DNA of 40,041 nucleotides, taken from Chloroflexota bacterium. GTDB taxonomy: Bacteria > Chloroflexota > Anaerolineae > Anaerolineales > UBA11657. The notes beneath the pieces were generated by a model. That model was not told where the DNA came from. It ran no database searches and was given only the letters and a program-made list of their open reading frames with translations. The DNA lies in NCBI GenBank assembly GCA_003670425.1, contig QWRL01000002.1, positions 4,955 through 44,995 of the forward strand, given 5' to 3'. Below, in pieces: positions 31,639-39,533 of this stretch. The position numbers and the translations under genes are program-made. Numbering within the stretch: position 1 is the stretch's first letter; every line of letters starts with the position of its first letter.

Positions 31639-31875
31639 ATGTAGGAGGAGAAGAAACTGCAACTGTGTTTTGCAGTACTTCAATAATACGGGCAAAGCAC
31701 ATGCTGTGCTTGACGCCAATCCGCCGGCAGCCTGACGGAATCCCTACGCTGGGTCGCGCCGCCAATAAAACGGGGGGTTAGTTGCGGGCCGGCTACATTC
31801 CACTTCACCCCAAGTGATGGGCGCGGCTTTGCTGCTTGGCCACATCTAAGGGTTCTCGCCCGCGGCTGTCCGCAT
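31639..31875. other. unexplained structured intergenic sequence between convergent genes
   Basis: About 237 bp without a credible protein gene. It holds a purine-rich TAGGAGGAGAAGAAA, a hairpin AAGCACA-tgc-TGTGCTT (near 31695-31711), an inverted repeat around CCACTTCACCCCAAGTGATGG (arms CACTT / AAGTG), and a GGGTTCTCGCCC stretch near the end. Because it lies between two convergent genes it is unlikely to be a promoter region. A small structured RNA is possible, but I could match it to no known family by eye. Confidence 0.35.
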
Positions 31876-32688
31876 TTAGTGATGGTCAACGCGGGGTTTG
31901 ACCGCAATGGTTTGAAATTCCTGGACCAGCTCCACAAAGCGCTGCACGGTCACTTCAAACATGCGCCGGCCAAACTCCGGCGTGGCCGCGGCTGCGTCGC
32001 CGCACACACCGTTGCGTGAGAACCGGCTCCACCAATCCTGCCATGTGTACGCGCTGGGGGTTGGCTGATCCCAGTTGAAGTACTTTAGTTTGATCTGCCC
32101 AATGTCGCGTTCGGCTTTGTCCATTTGCACCAGGCCGGGCTGCGCATGCAGCATCATGGCCGTCTCATACTCGCAGGCATGGCCCACGCTGCCCGCGCCG
32201 CCTTTGCGCTCCGCAGCCAGCACGTCAGCCACCAGCGCCGGGTCCACCGCAGCGTTCACAGTTGTGGCGGCGCAGATTGCGCCCGTTGCCAGCACGCACT
32301 TGCGCGCAGCCAAATCGCAAATGGACTGGTTGGAGCCGTGCCCGTTCACAATCAAGATATGCGTGAACCCGTGCCGGGCCACCGAGATTGCCGCTTGCGA
32401 AAGATACGCGAGCGTGGTCTCGATGTCGATTGCAATCACACCCGGAAAATCCATGTGATGCTCGTCCAGCCCAAACGGAATGGTGGGCAGCACCAGCAGG
32501 TTGCCGCCCGCCTGGCGCCCGCACTCGGCCAGCACACTCTCCAAAATGTCGTTGTCAGTTGAGAGCGGCAGATGCAGGCCGTGGTCCTCCACTGCCCCGA
32601 TGGCCAGCGCCACCACGGGCTGCGGCTTGCGCGCAATCGCTGCATTCATCTCCGGCCATGTCAGCCGGTCATAGCGCCACTGTGTCAT
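31876..32688 (-). CDS. creatininase-family amidohydrolase
   Basis: 270 residues. The dinuclear-metal motifs of the creatininase/MftE/FAPy-deformylase superfamily are present: GAVEDHGLHLPLSTDND (Glu, His and Asp ligands), NGHGSN, and GHACEYETAMML with a late Glu ligand. Members cleave cyclic amides or formamides, or act in cofactor maturation, and the substrate here is not predictable. The start at ATG 32688 is well supported by GGAGG four bases upstream. An inverted repeat (32702-32722) sits immediately before that ribosome binding site. It is divergent from the GH127 glycosidase gene. Confidence 0.9.
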   Translation of the reverse strand: MTQWRYDRLTWPEMNAAIARKPQPVVALAIGAVEDHGLHLPLSTDNDILESVLAECGRQAGGNLLVLPTIPFGLDEHHMDFPGVIAIDIETTLAYLSQAAISVARHGFTHILIVNGHGSNQSICDLAARKCVLATGAICAATTVNAAVDPALVADVLAAERKGGAGSVGHACEYETAMMLHAQPGLVQMDKAERDIGQIKLKYFNWDQPTPSAYTWQDWWSRFSRNGVCGDAAAATPEFGRRMFEVTVQRFVELVQEFQTIAVKPRVDHH

Positions 32689-32701
32689 GTTGCCTCCGTG
32701 T

Positions 32702-32722
32702 AATCCGCTGCACAAGCGGATT
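32702..32722. other. inverted repeat upstream of the creatininase-family gene
   Basis: AATCCGC and GCGGATT (7-bp perfect arms, 7-base spacer), 7 bases upstream of the GGAGG of the minus-strand gene. It could be an operator or an mRNA hairpin controlling translation. Confidence 0.4.
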
Positions 32723-32778
32723 GGAACAATGATTGCATGTTGCTGCCAAGTTGGTGCACATGAGCGTGCGTTGCTGCA

Positions 32779-32790
32779 GCATAATTATGC
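32779..32790. promoter_or_regulatory. 12-bp palindrome in the divergent creatininase/GH127 promoter region
   Basis: GCATAATTATGC is a perfect palindrome and presents CATAAT (-10-like) on both strands. A second CATAAT lies at 32813-32818 on the plus strand. It could be an operator or a symmetric bidirectional promoter core for the two genes. No good -35 was found. Confidence 0.35.
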
Positions 32791-32863
32791 ATCAGCCCGT
32801 GTGGCGGGCTGCCATAATGCTGGCGCTGGGCGCAACCCGTCGCGCCCGGCCGGGGGCCCCACC

Positions 32864-34759
32864 ATGTCCCTAAAACAACAACCGACGCCGCTGCCATTTA
32901 CCCAAGTGCAATTGCACGATGCGTTTTGGGCGCCGCGCATGCTAGCCAACCGCAGCGCCACATTGCCCGCCGAGTATGCGCAGCTGGAGAGCACCGGTCG
33001 CCTGGCAGCGCTCGAACTTGCCTGGCAGCCCGGCGCCGGCAATCCGCCGCACATCTTTTGGGACTCAGATATTGCCAAGTGGATCGAAGCCGCCGCTTAC
33101 GCGCTTGCCGCGCAGTTTGATGCGCAGCTGGACGCGCAGCTCGATGCAGTCATTGCGCGCCTTGCGCGCGCGCAGCAACCGGACGGGTATCTCAACACGC
33201 ACTTCATTGTCACGGAGCGGGCCGGCTTGCAGCGGCGCTGGACAAACTTGCGCGACTCGCACGAGCTTTACTGCGCCGGCCATCTGATTGAGGCGGCGGT
33301 TGCACATTTTGAGGCCACCGGCAAACGCACGCTGCTGGATGTGATGTGCCGCTATGCGGACTGCATTGACCGCAGCTTTGGCCGCGGTGCGCAGCAGCAG
33401 CGCGGTTATCCCGGCCATGAGGAGATAGAGCTTGCGCTTGTAAAACTGCATCGGGCCACAGGGGAGGCGCGTTATCTGGCACTGGCGCGCTACTTCATTG
33501 ACGAGCGCGGGCAGCAGCCGCACTATTTTGATGGCGAAGCGCGCGCGCGCGGCGAGGATCCGGCGCAGTTCCGCTTTACCAATTACGAGTACAACCAGTC
33601 ACACCTGCCGGTGCGCCAGCAGACTGTGGTGACCGGGCACGCCGTGCGTGCCATGTATCTCTATTCCGCCATGGCAGATGTGGCCAACGCGGACGGAGAT
33701 GCAGGCCTGCTGGCCGCCAGTCAGCGCTTGTGGCACAGTGTTGTGGACGAGCGCATGTATATCACCGGCGGCATCGGGCCGGCAGCCAGCAATGAGGGCT
33801 TTACACACGCGTACGACCTGCCGGACGAGACTGCATATGCGGAGACCTGCGCTGCAATTGGCATGGTGTTTTGGAATCAGCGCCTGCTGCAATTTGCGGG
33901 GGACGGGCGCTACGCAGATGTGCTTGAGCGCGCGCTCTACAACGGCGTGCTGAGCGGCGTCTCGCTGGATGGCTTGCGCTTCTTCTATGAGAACCCGCTG
34001 GCCTCGCGCGGTGCGCATCACCGCGCCGAATGGTTTGATTGCGCCTGCTGCCCGCCCAACATTGCGCGCCTGATGGCCGGTGTGGGTGGGTACTTTTACT
34101 CCACGGCGGCACGCAGCTTGTGGGTACACCTGTATGCTGCCGGCACGGCTGCGGCGCAGGTGAATGGTGCGACCGTGCGCATTGCGCAGCACACGCAATA
34201 CCCATGGGATGGGCGCGTGGAGCTAACCATTGAACCGGAACGGCCGTTGCGCTTTGCCCTGCACCTGCGCGTGCCCGGCTGGTGCCGGCGCTTCACACTG
34301 GCGGTCAATGGCAAACGCGTTGCGGTTCGGGCGCGCAAAGGTTATGTTGCGGTGCGGCGCTTGTGGCGCACTGGGGACAAGCTGCTGCTGCAGCTGGCAA
34401 TGCCCGTGCGCTTGACGCGCGCCAATCCGCACGTGCGCCAAATGGCGGGCCGCGTGGCGGTCGAGCGCGGTCCGCTAGTGTATTGCCTGGAGGGCACAGA
34501 CCACAAACACGCAGAGCTCGATGACATTGCGCTGCCGCTGCGGGCGCGCTGGACGGTGGTGCAGCGCCCGCAATTATTGGGCGGGGTTGCGGTGCTGCGC
34601 ACGCGGGGCTTGGCTGCCAAGCCGTGGCGCGGCGGCCTTTATGCCGAAGCCCAGACCATTGCCGACCAGCCGGTAAATATTACGGCAGTGCCCTACTGCG
34701 TGTGGGACAACCGCGCACCCGGTGAGATGCGCGTCTGGCTGCGCACGGCTGCGAAATAA
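32864..34759 (+). CDS. GH127 glycoside hydrolase (beta-L-arabinofuranosidase-like)
   Basis: 631 residues of the former DUF1680 family. The alpha/alpha barrel spans about 10-430 and a beta-sandwich C-terminal part follows. Catalytic features match the characterised bifidobacterial HypBA1: Glu and Cys in ETC (E327, C329), then CCPPN with C395 and C396, the Zn-Cys site whose Cys is the nucleophile. No signal peptide is present, so it acts in the cytoplasm on imported oligosaccharides. The start is ATG 32864 (MSLKQQPTPLPFTQVQLHD); the frame upstream has no family sequence. No transporter or other glycosidase is adjacent. A role in plant-derived arabinan or glycoprotein sugar use is a family-level inference. 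Confidence 0.92.
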   Translation: MSLKQQPTPLPFTQVQLHDAFWAPRMLANRSATLPAEYAQLESTGRLAALELAWQPGAGNPPHIFWDSDIAKWIEAAAYALAAQFDAQLDAQLDAVIARLARAQQPDGYLNTHFIVTERAGLQRRWTNLRDSHELYCAGHLIEAAVAHFEATGKRTLLDVMCRYADCIDRSFGRGAQQQRGYPGHEEIELALVKLHRATGEARYLALARYFIDERGQQPHYFDGEARARGEDPAQFRFTNYEYNQSHLPVRQQTVVTGHAVRAMYLYSAMADVANADGDAGLLAASQRLWHSVVDERMYITGGIGPAASNEGFTHAYDLPDETAYAETCAAIGMVFWNQRLLQFAGDGRYADVLERALYNGVLSGVSLDGLRFFYENPLASRGAHHRAEWFDCACCPPNIARLMAGVGGYFYSTAARSLWVHLYAAGTAAAQVNGATVRIAQHTQYPWDGRVELTIEPERPLRFALHLRVPGWCRRFTLAVNGKRVAVRARKGYVAVRRLWRTGDKLLLQLAMPVRLTRANPHVRQMAGRVAVERGPLVYCLEGTDHKHAELDDIALPLRARWTVVQRPQLLGGVAVLRTRGLAAKPWRGGLYAEAQTIADQPVNITAVPYCVWDNRAPGEMRVWLRTAAK

Positions 34760-34859
34760 TTATCAGCTGTTGTTGCGCCTAGAACTTCAAGAGCGGACGG
34801 GATTGAGCTGTGCATCTTCTTTGCCGGCCTGCGTGGGATGAGCTGCCCCCAACTGTCTA

Positions 34860-34890
34860 TTTACAAAACTTGTTTGAATCAGTGTATACT
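34860..34890 (+). promoter_or_regulatory. promoter of the lysine (AAA) operon leader
   Basis: TTTACA (34860-34865) and TATACT (34885-34890), spacing 19 bases (slightly long). This puts the RNA start near 34897, just upstream of the leader ORFs. The preceding 100 bp (34760-34859) holds nothing recognisable. Confidence 0.55.
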
Positions 34891-34919
34891 GCGGGAGTAA
34901 TGGGCCACGGCCTAAGTAA

Positions 34920-35099
34920 ATGATGCGCGATTACTATTCAAACACCACTGCCGAAGTTTGCACTGCACTGCAACCTGTGCAGTGTGTGGCTGGCGCAGCG
35001 CGCAGCACCATGCTGGCGCAGTATTTGCCTGTGGCATCGATTGTTAAGTTCTCGAAGCAGTTGAAGCAACCCGCAAGGGCCTTCAGTTGTTTTACTTAG
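34920..35099 (+). CDS. putative leader peptide of the lysine biosynthesis operon
   Basis: A 59-codon ORF from ATG 34920 to TAG 35097-35099; an internal ATG at 35010 gives a 29-residue version. Near its end it reads IVKFSKQLKQPARAF: three AAG Lys codons within seven codons, the last at 35064-35066. A 7-codon ORF (34900-34923, with GGGAG just upstream) ends in an ATGA overlap with ATG 34920 and could deliver ribosomes to it. The peptide has no known domain. Its position between the promoter and a terminator/antiterminator pair, before homocitrate synthase, suggests that it senses Lys-tRNA supply by ribosome stalling. This is inferred; Thermus thermophilus has a leader-peptide attenuator on the equivalent genes. 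Confidence 0.55.
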   Translation: MMRDYYSNTTAEVCTALQPVQCVAGAARSTMLAQYLPVASIVKFSKQLKQPARAFSCFT

Positions 35100-35145
35100 G
35101 GGTGCGGCAAGCCTAAGCCCCTGGCAATTACGCAACTTGAAGGCC
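35078..35145 (+). promoter_or_regulatory. antiterminator arms of the lysine-operon attenuator
   Basis: GGCCTTCAGTTG (35078-35089) can pair with CAACTTGAAGGCC (35133-35145), 12 bp with one bulged T. The 3' arm includes the GCC that starts the terminator stem, so the two structures exclude each other. Between them CTTAGG/CCTAAG (35095-35117) forms a smaller hairpin that contains the leader stop codon. The 5' arm begins 12 bases after the last leader Lys codon. Confidence 0.65.
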
Positions 35146-35167
35146 TCTCCATGTGAGAGGCTTTTTT
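35143..35167 (+). terminator. intrinsic terminator (attenuator) before homocitrate synthase
   Basis: GCCTCTC / GAGAGGC with a catgt loop and six T residues. It ends only 13 bases before ATG 35181, so it must be read through for the operon to be expressed. Confidence 0.9.
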
Positions 35168-35180
35168 ATTTATTTCTGGC

Positions 35181-36539
35181 ATGAATCACTTCACCGCATA
35201 CACCCCGCGCCCGCTGGAGATTATTGACTCCACGCTGCGCGAGGGGCAGCAGACTTCACTATTGCATGACCATCAGCGCTACTTCTTCTCGCGCGAGGAC
35301 AAAGAGGAAATTCTGCGCGCGCTGATTCTTTACGGCGTAAAGTTCGTCGAGTTGTTTTCGCCGGCTGTCAGCGCCCGCGAGCGCGCCGATTGGGCCGCGC
35401 TGCGGGCCGTGCGTGACGCGCTCATAACGCAGAAGGGCTACACTTTTCTGCTGGCGCACGTGCGCTGCCATCCGCACGATGTGGCGGCTGCGATTGCTGC
35501 GGGTGCGGACGGCTTGAATGTTTACATTGGCACCTCCGCCGAGTCGCGCACGTTCAATCACGGCCATGATCTGGCCGGCATTGTGCTGAGGGCGCGCGCC
35601 CTGCTTGAGGATGTGCGCCGCAGCCACCCGCAGTTGGTGCTGCGATTTTCTGGCGAGGATGCATTTCGCACCAGCCCGGCTGATCTTTTCCGGGTCTACG
35701 ATGAGATTGCGCCACTGGTGCACCGCCTTGGTTTACCGGATACGGTGGGCGTGGCTACGCCGGCCAGTGTGGCAGCGCGTGTGACGGCGTTGCGCACGCG
35801 CTATCCAGTGCTGGAGTTGGAGGGGCATTTTCACAATGATCGCGGGCTGGCGTTGGTAAACGCGCTGGAGGCCGTGAAAAATGGGGTGCGCTTTTGCAAC
35901 ACCACCGTGTGCGGTGTTGGCGAACGCTCGGGCATTACATCGCTTACCAGCCTGCTCTTTAATTTGCATGCGGACCGCGACTATGACCGGCTGGAGGGCT
36001 ATCAGCTGCGCGGTTCTTACCCCATCAATGTGCTGGTGGCGGACAAGCTGCGCATGCTGGTGCCATCCACCGAGCCGGTGAGCCTTACCAACCGGACGCA
36101 CACCGCCGGCGTGCACCAAAGCGCCGTGCTGCGCGGCGCAGCCAGCTACGAGGCGCACCCGCTGGATAACTTTGGGGTGAGCGAGAGCGGCATACTGCTC
36201 GGGCCACTCTCGGGCTGGAACATCATCCATTATTTTTTGAAGGAGATTCGCTACTTTCAATTAGATGAAGATACTGCGCGCCAGATTGCGCGCGTGTTCA
36301 AGGAGCGTGTGTACGGCATACAGCCGGACGAATCACCGGAGGAACTGCTGACAGCGATTGCGGAGCGGGAGTTTGGCCTTGTGCATGCGCAGCTCCCGCT
36401 GGCGGCAAGCCCGATTGTGCAGCGCTTGGACTCCCCGCTGCCGGGCCAGGTGCGGCGGATTGCCACCGCCAAACCGCCTGCTGAGCGCGCGAATGTTGCT
36501 GCAGCGCTGCAAGCATTTGAGTCACAATCAAATGGTTAG
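35181..36539 (+). CDS. homocitrate synthase (alpha-aminoadipate lysine pathway)
   Basis: 452 residues of the DRE-TIM (HMGL-like) family: condenses 2-oxoglutarate with acetyl-CoA to homocitrate. The active-site opening is IIDSTLREGQQT, the LYS20/NifV-type SGEDAFRTSPADL is present, the metal His pair is in GHFHNDRGLAL, and CNTTVCGVGERSGITSL follows. The downstream genes (aconitase-type large and small subunits and a homoisocitrate-dehydrogenase-like enzyme) favour homocitrate over isopropylmalate or citramalate chemistry. The ATG follows the attenuator T-run by 13 bases and has no Shine-Dalgarno sequence. Its end overlaps the next gene by 8 bases. Confidence 0.88.
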   Translation: MNHFTAYTPRPLEIIDSTLREGQQTSLLHDHQRYFFSREDKEEILRALILYGVKFVELFSPAVSARERADWAALRAVRDALITQKGYTFLLAHVRCHPHDVAAAIAAGADGLNVYIGTSAESRTFNHGHDLAGIVLRARALLEDVRRSHPQLVLRFSGEDAFRTSPADLFRVYDEIAPLVHRLGLPDTVGVATPASVAARVTALRTRYPVLELEGHFHNDRGLALVNALEAVKNGVRFCNTTVCGVGERSGITSLTSLLFNLHADRDYDRLEGYQLRGSYPINVLVADKLRMLVPSTEPVSLTNRTHTAGVHQSAVLRGAASYEAHPLDNFGVSESGILLGPLSGWNIIHYFLKEIRYFQLDEDTARQIARVFKERVYGIQPDESPEELLTAIAEREFGLVHAQLPLAASPIVQRLDSPLPGQVRRIATAKPPAERANVAAALQAFESQSNG

Positions 36540-37863
36540 TTCAGTGCGCACGGGCAAAACATTTGCGGAGAAGGCGCTGGCGCGCGCAGCCGGATTGCAA
36601 ACAACAATTGCCGGGCAAGTGGTGGATGCCCGGCCGGATGTGGTGCTGTCGCATGACAACACGGCGGCAATCGCAAAGATTTTTCGCAGCATCGGGCTGC
36701 AGCGCGTGGCAATTGCGGAGCGGCTTGTGGTTACGCTTGACCATGCGGTGCCGGCGCCAACCCCGCAGCATGCGCGTAACCACGCCGAAGTGCGCGCGTT
36801 TGTGCAGGAGCAGGGCATCCGGCATTTCTTTGAAGTGGGGCGCGGCATCTGCCATCAAGTAATTACGGAAGAAGCGCTGATCCTTCCCGGGCAGCTGATC
36901 ATTGGCGCAGATTCACACACCACACACTTTGGCGCGCTGGGGGCTTTCGGCGTTGGCGTGGGTCGCACAGAGGTGGCGGCGCTGTGGGCCACGGGTGAGC
37001 TGTGGTTGCGCGTGCCGGAGAGCATCAAGATTGTGGTGACGGGCGCGTTGGGCAAAGGCATCTCTGCCAAAGATTTTTGCCTGCATTTGATCGGACAGTT
37101 GGGGGCAGAGGGCGGGCGCTATCAATCGATTGAGTTTTCCGGCGCAGCGATCGACAGCTTGTCTTTGGACAGCCGCATGGTGATCCCGAACATGATGGCG
37201 GAGTTTGGCGCCAAGAATGCGTACCTTGCACCGGATGAAAAAGTGTTTGACTATTTGGCCGGGCGCGCATGCCGGCGGCTGCAGCTTGCCAGCGGCAGCC
37301 CGCAGGCGGCACAACTGGCAGACAGCTTGCGGGCAGGCGCGCTCTATCCAGACGCAGCTGCAATCTACAGCGCAGAGCATACATTTGACGCAGCCGCCAT
37401 TCAACTTACAGTTGCCTGCCCGCACACGGGGGACGCAGCGCGGCCGCTGGCGGAAGTGCGCGGCATCCGCGTGCAGCAGGCATTTATTGGAACGTGCACC
37501 AACGGGCGCTTGGAAGATTTGGCGCTGGCGGCGGAAGTGCTGCGCGGCCAGCGCGTGGCAGCGGGCACGCGCCTGCTGGTTGTACCTGCATCTTCGCAAG
37601 TGTATGCGGATGCGATCGAGCGCGGGTACATGCAGATATTGCTGGCAGCGGGCGCGGCGATTGGCACGCCGGGCTGCGGGCCGTGCATGGGCAACCACAT
37701 GGGCGTGCTGGCGCCTGGTGAAGTTTGCATCTCCAGCGCCAACCGCAACTTCAAGGGGCGCATGGGCGAGCCGGACGCCGAGATTTATTTGGCGAGTCCC
37801 GCGGTGGTTGCCGCTGCGGCAGTTGCGGGCTACATCATTGATCCACGGGAAATTGGAAACTAG
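36532..37863 (+). CDS. homoaconitase large subunit (LeuC/aconitase family)
   Basis: 443 residues. A 4Fe-4S hydro-lyase subunit that would convert homocitrate through cis-homoaconitate to homoisocitrate. Cluster ligands are visible: the Cys of GTCTNGR and the two Cys of GCGPCMGNH. ADSHTTHFGALGAFGVGVG is the typical large-subunit block. LeuC (isopropylmalate isomerase) is the close alternative, but the adjacent homocitrate synthase and homoisocitrate dehydrogenase support homoaconitase. ATG 36532 lies within the last codons of the synthase gene (8-base overlap), so expression is coupled. The protein is slightly longer than the typical 418-420 residues, with extra N-terminal sequence of about 5-10 residues. 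Confidence 0.88.
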   Translation: MVSSVRTGKTFAEKALARAAGLQTTIAGQVVDARPDVVLSHDNTAAIAKIFRSIGLQRVAIAERLVVTLDHAVPAPTPQHARNHAEVRAFVQEQGIRHFFEVGRGICHQVITEEALILPGQLIIGADSHTTHFGALGAFGVGVGRTEVAALWATGELWLRVPESIKIVVTGALGKGISAKDFCLHLIGQLGAEGGRYQSIEFSGAAIDSLSLDSRMVIPNMMAEFGAKNAYLAPDEKVFDYLAGRACRRLQLASGSPQAAQLADSLRAGALYPDAAAIYSAEHTFDAAAIQLTVACPHTGDAARPLAEVRGIRVQQAFIGTCTNGRLEDLALAAEVLRGQRVAAGTRLLVVPASSQVYADAIERGYMQILLAAGAAIGTPGCGPCMGNHMGVLAPGEVCISSANRNFKGRMGEPDAEIYLASPAVVAAAAVAGYIIDPREIGN

Positions 37864-37902
37864 CGCATTGCCACCACGCTGCGCGCGGCCGGGCAGCCCG
37901 CA

Positions 37903-38457
37903 ATGAATGCTGCAGCACCAGCTGAAGCAGCGCGGTCTGGCTGCGCTGGCCGGGTTTGGAAGTACGGCGATGGCGTGAACACAGATGTGCTGTTTCCCGG
38001 CAAGTACACATATACGCTGCGGGCCGCGGCGGACATTGCTGCGCATGCGCTGGAAGACTTGGACCCATTGTTTACCGCCGGGGCAGTGGCCGGCGATGTG
38101 ATTGTGGCGGGCCGCAACTTCGGGAACGGCAGTTCACGGGAGCAAGCTGTTACCTGCCTGCTGTATCGCGGCGTGGCGGCGGTTGTGGCGCGGTCTTTTG
38201 CGCGCATCTATTTTCGCAACGGCATCAACCAGGGCCTGCTGCTCATCACTTGCCCGGCGGTGGTGGACGCAGCGCAAACGGGCGATGCGATTGAGATTGA
38301 CCTTGCGCAGAGCATCATCCGGCTCAACGGTGCAGCGCACGCCTTTCCGCCGCTCTCGCCCAACATGCGCAGCATCATTGCCGCTGGCGGCTTGGTGGCG
38401 CACGTGCGGCACAAACTTGGCTTGAGCAGCACCACCGCGGTTAAGTTCTCTGAATGA
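37903..38457 (+). CDS. homoaconitase small subunit (LeuD/swivel domain)
   Basis: 184 residues forming the swivel domain that partners the large subunit. GRNFGNGSSREQA is the conserved phosphate/carboxylate-binding loop and FARIYFRNGINQGL is the mid-family signature. The specificity loop reads KYTYTL where isopropylmalate isomerases usually have a YLRT loop; this fits an enzyme with a different, longer substrate, though the loop alone is not proof. The start at ATG 37903 is followed by a roughly 15-residue Ala-rich extension before the domain begins. Its stop overlaps the ATG of the dehydrogenase gene in ATGA (38454-38457). Confidence 0.86.
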   Translation: MNAAAPAEAARSGCAGRVWKYGDGVNTDVLFPGKYTYTLRAAADIAAHALEDLDPLFTAGAVAGDVIVAGRNFGNGSSREQAVTCLLYRGVAAVVARSFARIYFRNGINQGLLLITCPAVVDAAQTGDAIEIDLAQSIIRLNGAAHAFPPLSPNMRSIIAAGGLVAHVRHKLGLSSTTAVKFSE

Positions 38458-39524
38458 TTGAAGATTGCGTGATGACCACACTCTCCGCGCCCGCACCGCC
38501 AAGTTTGCCAGCCACAATTGTGTTGATTGCCGGCGATGGTGTGGGGCAGGAGGTGATCCCCGCGGCGGCGGAGGTGTTGGCTGCCCTGGGATTGGGGCTC
38601 AAGTTTGTGGAGGCGCCGGCTGGCTTCGGACATTTTATGCGCACTGGAAATGCAATCCCTGCCGAAACGCTGGCCGCGGTGCGAGCTGCCGGTGTGGCGC
38701 TTTTTGGTGCCACTGCATCGCCTTCCACTGATGTGCGCGGGTATCAAAGCCCGATTCTTGTCATGCGCCGGGAGTTTGATTTATACGCGAATCTGCGCCC
38801 CGCGTTTTCGCTGCCGGGCAGCTATGCGCGCGCCAATGTGGACCTGCTGATTGTGCGCGAAAACACCGAAGGCCTGTATTCCGGCCGGGAGCGGCGCGAG
38901 GGTGATACGGCGATTGCGGAACGGGTGATTACTGTGCGCGGCTCAGAGCGCATTGCGCGCATGGCATTTACGCAGGCGCAGGCGCGGCAGCGGCCGGCTG
39001 GCCGTGGCGGGCCATGCGTCACAATTGTGCACAAAGCCAATGTTCTAAAAATTACCGATGGCTTGTTTCGGGAAACATGCCTGCAGGTGGCTGCGGAGTT
39101 TCCGGATGTGGCGGTGAACGAAGTGCTGGTGGACACGATGGCGCTGCGCTTGATGCGTGACCCGCAGGCATTTGATGTGATTGTCACAACTAATTTGTTT
39201 GGCGACATCTTGTCGGATGAGGCCAGCGGGTTGATGGGCGGGTTGGGCGTGGCGCCATCGGCTAATGTGGGCGGGCAGGCGGCAGTCTTCGAGCCGGTGC
39301 ATGGCTCGGCTCCGGACATTGCCGGCCACGGCTGGGCCAATCCGGTTGGCACGCTGCTAGCGGCAGCCATGTTGCTGGTGCACATCGGGCACCACACTGC
39401 CGCCGGGCGCGTGCGCCAGGCGGTGATGGATACGCTGCGCGCCGGCATCCTAACGCCGGACCTCGGCGGCACAGCCACCACAAAAGCTGTCACCCGCAGA
39501 GTGATTGCGGGGTTGGAAGTGTGA
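38454..39524 (+). CDS. homoisocitrate dehydrogenase (beta-decarboxylating dehydrogenase family)
   Basis: 356 residues. Oxidative decarboxylation of homoisocitrate to 2-oxoadipate with NAD(P). Recognised blocks: LIAGDGVGQEV, YQSPILVMRREFDLYANLRP (Arg residues that bind the substrate carboxylates), VRENTEGLYSG, HKANVLKITDGLF (catalytic Lys), TNLFGDILSDEASGLMGGLG (metal Asp), and the NAD loop HGSAPDIAGHGWANPVGT. The RREFDLYAN form resembles homoisocitrate and isocitrate types more than LeuB. It is the last pathway gene here; the LysW-dependent later steps are not in the window. ATG 38454 overlaps the previous stop; ATG 38472 is a possible alternative start. Confidence 0.88.
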   Translation: MIEDCVMTTLSAPAPPSLPATIVLIAGDGVGQEVIPAAAEVLAALGLGLKFVEAPAGFGHFMRTGNAIPAETLAAVRAAGVALFGATASPSTDVRGYQSPILVMRREFDLYANLRPAFSLPGSYARANVDLLIVRENTEGLYSGRERREGDTAIAERVITVRGSERIARMAFTQAQARQRPAGRGGPCVTIVHKANVLKITDGLFRETCLQVAAEFPDVAVNEVLVDTMALRLMRDPQAFDVIVTTNLFGDILSDEASGLMGGLGVAPSANVGGQAAVFEPVHGSAPDIAGHGWANPVGTLLAAAMLLVHIGHHTAAGRVRQAVMDTLRAGILTPDLGGTATTKAVTRRVIAGLEV

Positions 39525-39533
39525 GCAAAGGCT

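Noticed and set aside
31664..31777. A GTG-initiated short frame after GGAGGAG in the 31.6-31.9 kb gap
   Set aside because: The GTG is too far from the GGAGGAG, and the translated sequence has no hydrophobic, helical or family features. The structured-RNA reading is more likely.
34782..34793. GAACTTCAAGAG, resembling part of a lysine riboswitch core
   Set aside because: The remaining conserved L-box elements are absent, and the sequence lies upstream of the probable promoter of the lysine operon.
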